Below, piece by piece: positions 1-5,040 of a DNA stretch of 5,040 nucleotides. A program made the position numbers and the translations under genes. The stretch is from Bacteroidia bacterium. GTDB lineage: Bacteria > Bacteroidota > Bacteroidia > NS11-12g > UBA955. The notes beneath the pieces are model-generated. The model ran no database searches and had not been told where the DNA came from. It saw only the letters and a list, made by a program, of their open reading frames with translations. Position 1 is the stretch's first letter. Each line of letters begins with the position of its first letter. The stretch spans positions 1 through 5,040 of the forward strand of contig JALRLA010000161.1 of the NCBI GenBank assembly GCA_023254645.1, written 5' to 3'.

Positions 1-1122
1 CCCGTGGCCGAGCAGGAAATTGGGCATTTGTTGATCAATGAAACAGCGGCTTTCGCTGAAAGTGCCCAGTGCCGTCGAAAATTGCTCCTGCATTACTTTG
101 GAGAATCGTTTCAGCAATCGAATTGCAACGAAATGTGCGACAACTGCTCGCATCCGAAGGCAAAAACCCGAGTCGACTCCGATATGCAAGCCATGCTCAG
201 CGTAGTCAAAGGTTTGAAAGGGGAATTTACGCTGACCCATTTGGTGCATTTGTGCATAGGCCAGCGCTCTGATACCGTCAAAGATTACGGCCACGATCAG
301 CTGCCGGGTTTTGGCTTTGGAAGTGATAAAGACAAGTTGTTCTGGAAATCAATCGTGCGCCTGGCGCTGGTGGAGAATTTCCTGAAGAAGAACATTGAGC
401 GCTATGGTTTGCTCAGCTTGAGCGCCAAAGGTGCTGAATACATAGAGGACCCCTACGCCCTGGAAATGGCCATCGATACGGAATTCCAAAATGTAAGCGA
501 GGAGGCCTTCGAAAGCGTAAAACTGGATTCAGTTTCCGACCCCGTTTTGTTGCAGCATTTGAAGGATTTGCGTCGCAAAGTGGCCAAAGACAAGGGTTTG
601 CCTCCTTATGTGATTTTTGGTGACCCCAGCCTGGAAGATATGGCCACCAAGTATCCCATTAGTTTGGAGGAAATAGCCAACATCAGCGGGGTAGGTAAGA
701 ACAAGGCACAGAAATTTGGTCAAGCCTTTGTGGATTACATTCAGGAGTATGTGGTAACGAATGAAATCGACCGCCCCTTTGAAATTGTTTTGAAAGGAAA
801 TGCTGAAAAGTCGGCCAAGCGAGTCAGCATTATTTTAAACATTGACAAAAAGATTGATCTGCCTGATATTGCCAAGCAATTGGGGATTTCTTTTGATAGC
901 CTGATCGATGAGATGGAACAAATTGTCGGCTCAGGTTCCAAACTGAACCTGCATTATTTCTTAGACCAATTCATGGAAGAAGAACTTTTACAAGAAGTAT
1001 ACGATTATTTAAAATCATCAGAAGAAGATGATTTAGACAAAGCAAATCGCTATTTTGACGGTGATTTCTCGATAGAGGAACTACAGTTGATTCGCATTCA
1101 ATTCATTTCAGATCATGGTTAA
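1..1122 (+). CDS. recQ: ATP-dependent DNA helicase RecQ, C-terminal part (5' truncated by window)
   Basis: RecQ is a 3'-5' DNA helicase of the cytoplasm acting in recombination and repair. Only the last ~373 residues are present. The reading frame is open to base 1, and the GTG at base 4 reads as an internal valine, so the helicase core lies upstream. Numbering from that codon, residues 23-48 hold the RecQ zinc-binding signature: C23, followed by RRKLLLHYFGE, then C41, C45 and C48 (CDNC). A winged-helix RQC domain follows (about 55-160, with HDQLPGFGFG). An HRDC domain follows at about 182-250 (LRRKVAKDKGLPPYVIF, then ISGVGKNKAQKFG). Residues 258-372 form an extra acidic, helical tail after HRDC that E. 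coli RecQ lacks but Bacteroidota RecQ proteins commonly carry (family knowledge). The stop codon lies inside the start of the downstream sigma factor gene. The RecQ assignment is very firm; which RecQ paralogue this is cannot be judged. Confidence 0.96.
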   Translation, partial: PVAEQEIGHLLINETAAFAESAQCRRKLLLHYFGESFQQSNCNEMCDNCSHPKAKTRVDSDMQAMLSVVKGLKGEFTLTHLVHLCIGQRSDTVKDYGHDQLPGFGFGSDKDKLFWKSIVRLALVENFLKKNIERYGLLSLSAKGAEYIEDPYALEMAIDTEFQNVSEEAFESVKLDSVSDPVLLQHLKDLRRKVAKDKGLPPYVIFGDPSLEDMATKYPISLEEIANISGVGKNKAQKFGQAFVDYIQEYVVTNEIDRPFEIVLKGNAEKSAKRVSIILNIDKKIDLPDIAKQLGISFDSLIDEMEQIVGSGSKLNLHYFLDQFMEEELLQEVYDYLKSSEEDDLDKANRYFDGDFSIEELQLIRIQFISDHG

Positions 1123-1630
1123 TATGGAACAGGATATACAACTCTTCGAAAAAGTATTCAGACAGTATCGACCTGGTCTGCTGGCCTTTGCGCGGAATAT
1201 TCTCAACGACCATGAAGAAGCCGAAGAAGTGGTGCACGACATTTTTCTGTCCATTTGGGACAAGAGAGCCGATATGTTTAGCGATCCTGGTCTGAAGAGT
1301 TACTTGTTTAGGGCCGTCAAGAATCGCTGTTTGAATGTCTTGCGCAAGGCCAAATTGGACTTTGAGGAAATGCCCGATCAAGTCCCTGAAATCAATGGAT
1401 CTACCTTAGCTTCTGATCTCATCGAGGCCAAGGAAACCGAGAAGTTGCTCAATCATTTGATCGAGCAGCTACCCAAAAAGTGTAAACAGGCGTTCTTGCT
1501 GAGCCGGGTCGATGGATTGAGCCATAAAGAAGTAGCAGAAATTATGGACATTAGCACCAAAACGGTAGAGAATCAGATTGGCATCGCTTTGAAATTTTTC
1601 AAGGAAAACCTCGGGCATCTACGAAACTAG
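1115..1630 (+). CDS. ECF-type RNA polymerase sigma-70 factor (FecI-like, Bacteroidota type)
   Basis: This is a 171-residue alternative sigma factor that would direct core RNA polymerase to a dedicated promoter set. Region 2 spans about residues 15-81, with the typical FARNILNDHEEAEEVVHDIF and the W48 core-binding helix, then SYLFRAVKNRCLN. Region 4 spans about 109-165, with LPKKCKQAFLLSR and a helix-turn-helix at 135-162 (GLSHKEVAEIMDISTKTVENQI). Regions 1.1 and 3 are absent, as expected for the ECF class. The length is usual. The ATG at 1115 lies within the recQ end; a second ATG at 1124 (M4), just past the recQ stop, is an equally plausible start, and neither has a clear ribosome binding site. 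Relatives often precede a FecR anti-sigma gene and SusC/SusD genes, but here the next gene is convergent bshA, so no partner is visible. The regulon is unknown. Confidence 0.93.
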   Translation: MVNMEQDIQLFEKVFRQYRPGLLAFARNILNDHEEAEEVVHDIFLSIWDKRADMFSDPGLKSYLFRAVKNRCLNVLRKAKLDFEEMPDQVPEINGSTLASDLIEAKETEKLLNHLIEQLPKKCKQAFLLSRVDGLSHKEVAEIMDISTKTVENQIGIALKFFKENLGHLRN

Positions 1631-1651
1631 GGCCGTCCAGTCAGTTCGCGC

Positions 1652-2776
1652 TTATTCGGCCAAGGCTTTCTCGTACAATGTGACGTACTGTCCCAACACG
1701 GAATTCAAATCAAATCGTTGGGCTTGAGCCAAGGCGTGGGCCCGGAATTGCTTCAACTTATCTTCGTTTTGAAGCAAGTACAATGCTTTTTCGGCCATTT
1801 GATCTACATCGCCTACATCGGCCAAGAATCCTGTTTCTCCTTCGATGTTGACTTCGGGCAAGCCGCCAGCATTTGAAGAAATGACGGGCACCTCGCAGGC
1901 CATGGCTTCTAAGGCGGCCAATCCAAAACTTTCGGTTTGAGAGGGCAAGAGGAACAAGTCACCAATGCTCAAGATCTCTTCAATGGCCTCTTGTTTGCCC
2001 AAGAAACTTACCTGATCACAGGTCTGCAAATCGCGGCACAGGCTTTCAATGTTGCTTCGCTCGGGGCCATCTCCAATCAAGAGCAAACGGGCCGGCATCT
2101 TGTCCAATACCTTGCGGAATACCTGTAAAACGTCTCCCACACGTTTGACTTTTCGAAAGTTGGAGGTATGGATGAGCACCTTTTCTCCATTGGGAGAAAT
2201 GGCCTTTTTGAAGTGGTCTTTGGGCTTCTTGCTGAAGCGGTCAAAGTCTATGAAGTTGGGCACCACTTCAATGTCTCGGTTGACATGAAAATGGCTGTAG
2301 GTGTCGCGTTTCAAGCTCTTTGAAACCGCAGTCACTACATCGCTTTGGTTGATGGACCAACTCACCACGGGTTCGTAGCTGGCTTCCCGGCCTACCAAGG
2401 TGATGTCGGTGCCGTGCAGGGTCGTGATGACGGGTATTCGAATGCCCTCAAGAGCGAGAATGGCTTTGGCCATCAAGGCTGCTGAGGCATGGGGAATGGC
2501 GTAGTGCACATGCAACAACTGTAGGTGGGCCGACTTGACAATGTCGACCATCTTGCCAGCCAATGCGGTTTCGTAGGGGGCATATTCAAACAGCGGATAT
2601 TGGGGTATGCTGACCTCGTGGTAGAAAATGCCCGGAGAGAAAAAGTCCAATCGTGCGGGCTGGTTGTAGGAAATGAAATGAACCTCGTGTCCTTCGCTGG
2701 CTAGGGCTTTCCCCAATTCGGTTGCCAAAACACCGCTTCCACCGAAGGTGGGATACAAGACAATTCCTATGCGCAT
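1652..2776 (-). CDS. bshA: N-acetyl-alpha-D-glucosaminyl L-malate synthase BshA (bacillithiol biosynthesis)
   Basis: BshA is a cytoplasmic GT4-family retaining glycosyltransferase that joins UDP-GlcNAc to L-malate, the first step of bacillithiol synthesis. The 374-residue product matches the family length (about 375-380). Its N-terminus [20 protein letters not shown] carries the glycine-rich loop (G12-G15). HVHYAIPHA (89-97) and LHGTDIT (120-126) are typical of BshA. The C-terminal Rossmann domain has SNFRKVKR (205-212), IGDGPE (234-239) and the nucleotide-sugar E-x7-E motif at E282/E290 (ESFGLAALE), then SNAGGLPEV. The frame stays open upstream to 2986, but that 70-residue extension overlaps tadA antisense and has no BshA similarity, so the start at 2776 is chosen. 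BshB and BshC are not in the window, and their genes are commonly scattered. An ordinary GT4 capsule enzyme is the alternative, but the N-terminal and HYAIPHA motifs argue against it. Confidence 0.95.
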   Translation of the reverse strand: MRIGIVLYPTFGGSGVLATELGKALASEGHEVHFISYNQPARLDFFSPGIFYHEVSIPQYPLFEYAPYETALAGKMVDIVKSAHLQLLHVHYAIPHASAALMAKAILALEGIRIPVITTLHGTDITLVGREASYEPVVSWSINQSDVVTAVSKSLKRDTYSHFHVNRDIEVVPNFIDFDRFSKKPKDHFKKAISPNGEKVLIHTSNFRKVKRVGDVLQVFRKVLDKMPARLLLIGDGPERSNIESLCRDLQTCDQVSFLGKQEAIEEILSIGDLFLLPSQTESFGLAALEAMACEVPVISSNAGGLPEVNIEGETGFLADVGDVDQMAEKALYLLQNEDKLKQFRAHALAQAQRFDLNSVLGQYVTLYEKALAE

Positions 2777-2821
2777 ACTTATCGTAACAAAGTTCCTGAA
2801 AAAATGGCGTAATCTCGCGTT
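2777..2821. promoter_or_regulatory. Divergent bshA/tadA intergenic region
   Basis: These 45 bases separate the divergent starts of bshA and tadA, so any dedicated promoters must lie here or reach into the opposite gene. On the minus strand GAACTTTG (about 2789-2796) matches the Bacteroidota -7 element TAnnTTTG at all but the first base. I see no matching upstream TTG, and the implied leader would be only a few bases long. No comparable element is clear for tadA, and no Shine-Dalgarno sequence precedes either start, which is common in this phylum. That promoters lie here is an inference from gene layout; the individual element is weak. Confidence 0.35.
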
Positions 2822-3262
2822 ATGGAATTGTTCAGCGACGCGTATTTCATGCAGAAAGCCTTGGAATTGGCCCAACAGGCTGCCGATGAAGATGAAGTTC
2901 CCATTGGAGCAGTGGTGGTGCATGAACGGCGCATCGTGGGCAAGGGCTACAACCAAACCGAGCGTTTGAAAGACGTGACCGCTCACGCTGAGATGTTGGC
3001 CATTACGGCTGCGGCCCAGTGTTTGGATACCAAGTTCTTGGATGAGTGCACCTTGTACGTGACCATCGAACCTTGTTCCATGTGTGCAGGAGCCATCTCC
3101 TGGGCGCGATTATCCAAAATTGTGTACGGGGCTGGTGAACCCAAATTTGGGTATCAAGGCAAAACACCGGCGGCCATTGGGCCCAAAACGGAAGTGGTAG
3201 GCGGGGTTCTTGAAGAGGAATGCCGAGGCATCATGCAGGCCTTTTTCAAGGCCAAACGCTAA
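2822..3262 (+). CDS. tadA: tRNA-specific adenosine deaminase TadA
   Basis: TadA is a cytoplasmic zinc enzyme that deaminates adenosine 34 of tRNA-Arg(ACG) to inosine, letting one tRNA read several arginine codons; it is usually essential. The 146-residue protein has the full cytidine-deaminase fold signature. PIGAVVV lies at 27-33. HAE at 55-57 supplies the zinc ligand H55 and the proton-shuttling E57. PCSMCAGA at 84-91 supplies the zinc ligands C85 and C88. ARLSKIVYGA follows and is typical of TadA rather than of guanine or cytosine deaminases. The length suits a single-domain bacterial TadA. The ATG at 2822 is the first start in frame after the divergent bshA promoter region and places the first helix (YFMQKALELA) correctly. 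The stop overlaps that of the convergent lipoprotein gene by 4 bases. A guanine deaminase paralogue is the only real alternative and is less likely. Confidence 0.95.
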   Translation: MELFSDAYFMQKALELAQQAADEDEVPIGAVVVHERRIVGKGYNQTERLKDVTAHAEMLAITAAAQCLDTKFLDECTLYVTIEPCSMCAGAISWARLSKIVYGAGEPKFGYQGKTPAAIGPKTEVVGGVLEEECRGIMQAFFKAKR

Positions 3263-4653
3263 CGGTATTCGTAACAACCCAAATCATTGGGTGCAGTACG
3301 GGCAAAGCCTGTGAGATCTTGTGCAACCGTAATGGTGCTGCTGCCCTTGTCAATGGCGGGAGATCCGGCTTGCAATCGGTAATTGCCCCCTAATGGGGCC
3401 TCAAACAAGGGGTCTTGGTTGAAGATGTGGTTGGAAGCAGGAAGGTATCCGCCGTCGTTTCGCGTGCGAATCAAATTGAAACCGAAGTTCAAGGTAAAGG
3501 GAGCGCCAGCATCGGCGTCAAATTGAAGTTCCTCCCACTGAGGGCCTTCGACGATGCAATTGGTCATGCTGCACTGCATGGGCTCGGTAGAGACCACGCG
3601 GCCCAAACCATCGCGCAGGCAATTGGTCAGGGCAAAGTGCCCCTTTTGGCGCGTGCCGATTCGGCCGTTATCGGCCATCGTGCAGTGTGTGAGATTGTAT
3701 TGACCCCCCAGCAGACCTAAAAAGGTATAGCTGCCGGCATCCGTAAACAGACAGTTGATGGCCTCGATCTTGGCGTTGATTCCGGCCACACAGGCTTGGC
3801 CACAATAACTCACCCTTGTGCTTTCCATGCGCAAGTTGTAGCCTCCGGCAATGGGCAAGGAGTCCACTCGAATGCCGACGTTGGCATTGCGAATGTCGCA
3901 GTGTTTCAAAATGCTATTGCCTGAGTTTCGAACCAAGTAAATGCCGCCCCATTGGTTGGGGAGAGAATCGGTTTTGTAAGAGGGAATATCGCCTCGAATG
4001 CGAATGGGAGCACCAGGACTGCCTTGCCAGTTCAATTGGCCCAAGACGTAGAGAACCGTGCGGGCAGAGGCGTAAATCTGGACACCGGGATCAATCGTAA
4101 AGGTGCAGCCTTGGCGAACCAGTACATCTCCCACAATCACATAAGGTTTGTCTGTCTTGCTCCAGCGGGTGTTGCAGGGAAGTACAGAATCTTGTACGTA
4201 GTGGGCATCCCAGCCCCATGCGCTCAAGATTACTCGTGATTCTCGGCCGCCGACACGGGCCAAAATGGAATCCAGAACAATGGCCGGTTGGGTGTTGTTG
4301 TTCGGCTCCAGGCTGCACTGAACAAAGACAAATACCGAATCGCGAGGGGCTATTTCAATGCCTTGTATGGAAGGGCCTGCCACGCCGTCTACATTGATGC
4401 GAAAGGCCGAAGTACTGCCACCAGCCAACTCGAAATCGGCCTTGACCCAGGCGTTTTCTGGGTTGCGAATGGAAATGATTTTGGTGACCGAAATGGGGTA
4501 GCTGCTACCCGGTTTTTGGGTGAACAGCGTATCAAACCACAAGGTATCGGTAGACGGTTTGAGCGATACGGGCCCTTCGAGCCAAGGGTCTCTCTCACAG
4601 CTGATGGCGATGAGAGATACCAAGGTCAATATGAATAGGGCCAGTTTTCTCAT
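3259..4653 (-). CDS. Putative lipoprotein with right-handed beta-helix and C-terminal choice-of-anchor-Q-like motif
   Basis: This is a 464-residue predicted envelope lipoprotein of unknown function. A basic start (MRK), a hydrophobic stretch and a cysteine at residue 19 (LIAISC) form a signal peptidase II type leader; alanine at -3 is less usual than leucine but acceptable. Residues 30-150 look like an immunoglobulin/ASH-type beta-sandwich, with DTLWFDTLFT, then FRINVDG and RDSVFVFVQ. From about 170 the sequence becomes repetitive in beta-helix style: VIVGDVLVRQGCTFTIDPGV, the WGGIYL turn, and ladder-like repeats HCDIRNANVGI, NCLFTDAG, HCTMADNG and TNCIVEG. The C-terminus carries SPAIDKGS (431-438), a DLTG-FAR segment and DLGCYEY (457-463), the pattern seen in choice-of-anchor-Q domains. 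No catalytic residues of a polysaccharide lyase can be assigned, so binding or structure is as likely as enzymatic activity. The start overlaps the rsgA stop (ATGA), suggesting co-transcription and translational coupling. Confidence 0.85.
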   Translation of the reverse strand: MRKLALFILTLVSLIAISCERDPWLEGPVSLKPSTDTLWFDTLFTQKPGSSYPISVTKIISIRNPENAWVKADFELAGGSTSAFRINVDGVAGPSIQGIEIAPRDSVFVFVQCSLEPNNNTQPAIVLDSILARVGGRESRVILSAWGWDAHYVQDSVLPCNTRWSKTDKPYVIVGDVLVRQGCTFTIDPGVQIYASARTVLYVLGQLNWQGSPGAPIRIRGDIPSYKTDSLPNQWGGIYLVRNSGNSILKHCDIRNANVGIRVDSLPIAGGYNLRMESTRVSYCGQACVAGINAKIEAINCLFTDAGSYTFLGLLGGQYNLTHCTMADNGRIGTRQKGHFALTNCLRDGLGRVVSTEPMQCSMTNCIVEGPQWEELQFDADAGAPFTLNFGFNLIRTRNDGGYLPASNHIFNQDPLFEAPLGGNYRLQAGSPAIDKGSSTITVAQDLTGFARTAPNDLGCYEYR

Positions 4654-5040
4654 GCAAACATGTCTTCTTCGTTGAGCATGCTCAAGTATGAATGATAACG
4701 CTCAGAAGGCAGGGTTTCGTTTTTCAACTCTTCCAGAACCGCGCAACCGGGTTCGTTGATGTGCTGGCAGTCGTTGAATCGGCAGCGAGGCAATCTTGAC
4801 CTCAATTCCGGCATGTATTGGGCCAGCTCATGTTTGGGTATGTCGACTACACCGAAATCTCGAATTCCAGGCGTGTCAATGATTTGGGTGCCATCATTCA
4901 AAGGAAACAATTCAGCAAAAGTGGTGGTATGCTTTCCTTTTTCATGGTGGTCAGAAATTGCGCCAACACGGGCCTGAGCTTCGGGGAACAAGCGGTTCAG
5001 CAAGGTGCTCTTTCCAACGCCTGAATGGCCCGCAAACAAT
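4650..5040 (-). CDS. rsgA: Ribosome small subunit-dependent GTPase RsgA, C-terminal part (5' truncated by window)
   Basis: RsgA (YjeQ) is a circularly permuted GTPase that binds the 30S subunit and helps late maturation and release of assembly factors. Only about the last 130 residues are present; the N-terminal OB fold and the G4 motif lie beyond the window end. The codon at 5039-5037 is TTG and reads as an internal leucine directly before the P-loop, so it is not the start. Numbered from that codon, the visible parts are the G1 P-loop GHSGVGKST (4-12), the switch I segment KGKHTTT (34-40), the G3 motif DTPG (55-58) followed by IRDFG, and the C-terminal zinc site C86-x4-C91-x-H93-x5-C99 (RCRFNDCQH, then EPGC). 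All key residues are intact. The stop shares the ATGA overlap with the lipoprotein gene downstream, with which it probably forms an operon. Confidence 0.96.
   Translation of the reverse strand, partial: LFAGHSGVGKSTLLNRLFPEAQARVGAISDHHEKGKHTTTFAELFPLNDGTQIIDTPGIRDFGVVDIPKHELAQYMPELRSRLPRCRFNDCQHINEPGCAVLEELKNETLPSERYHSYLSMLNEEDMFA

Noticed and set aside
1631..1661. GGCCG (1631-1635) and CGGCC (1657-1661) as a terminator between the sigma gene and bshA
   Set aside because: The stem is only 5 base pairs with a loop of about 21 bases and has no T-run on either side; part of it lies in the bshA coding end. Chance is the better explanation.
1937..2288. Plus-strand open frames opposite bshA
   Set aside because: They are short, overlap each other, have no motifs and lie fully within the conserved bshA glycosyltransferase domain.
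2777..2986. 70-residue N-terminal extension of the bshA frame, up to a possible start at 2986
   Set aside because: It lies antisense to the start of tadA, has no resemblance to BshA N-termini, and the MRIGIVLYP start at 2776 matches the family exactly.
3415..4638. Several open frames on the plus strand opposite the lipoprotein gene (for example 3415-3720, 3952-4239, 4288-4638)
   Set aside because: They are antisense shadows of a well-supported gene, with no recognisable domains and compositions typical of reverse-strand translation.
1..5040. Mobile element, CRISPR array, tRNA or defence system
   Set aside because: No direct or inverted terminal repeats, regularly spaced repeats, transposase motifs or tRNA-like cloverleaf sequences were seen; coding regions fill nearly all of the window.

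Overview
The window is an ordinary, gene-dense chromosomal segment, most likely from a member of the Bacteroidota. Three things point there: a bacillithiol-type glycosyltransferase (BshA), a RecQ helicase with the extra C-terminal module seen in this phylum, and an ECF sigma factor of the FecI-like/Bacteroidota type. The absence of clear Shine-Dalgarno sites before the starts also fits. Base composition looks fairly balanced. A Flavobacteriales/Cryomorphaceae-like lineage is a guess only.

Layout: six genes cover nearly the whole window, with no gene-free stretch over 50 bases. Plus strand, left: the C-terminal half of recQ (1-1122, cut by the window start) overlaps an ECF sigma factor gene (1115-1630) by 8 bases. 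Minus strand: bshA (1652-2776) converges on the sigma gene with a 21-base gap. Plus strand: tadA (2822-3262) diverges from bshA across 45 bases. Minus strand, right: the C-terminal part of rsgA (4650-5040, cut by the window end) is followed, with an ATGA stop/start overlap, by a beta-helix lipoprotein gene (3259-4653). The lipoprotein gene meets tadA tail to tail with a 4-base overlap.

Functions are mostly housekeeping: DNA repair (RecQ), transcription initiation (ECF sigma), low-molecular-weight thiol synthesis (BshA), tRNA wobble editing (TadA) and 30S ribosome maturation (RsgA). The cell-envelope lipoprotein is the only gene without a clear role. I see no mobile element, CRISPR array, RNA gene or defence system. 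The points worth a second look are the apparently orphan sigma factor that starts inside recQ, the coupled rsgA-lipoprotein pair, and the uncharacterised lipoprotein itself.
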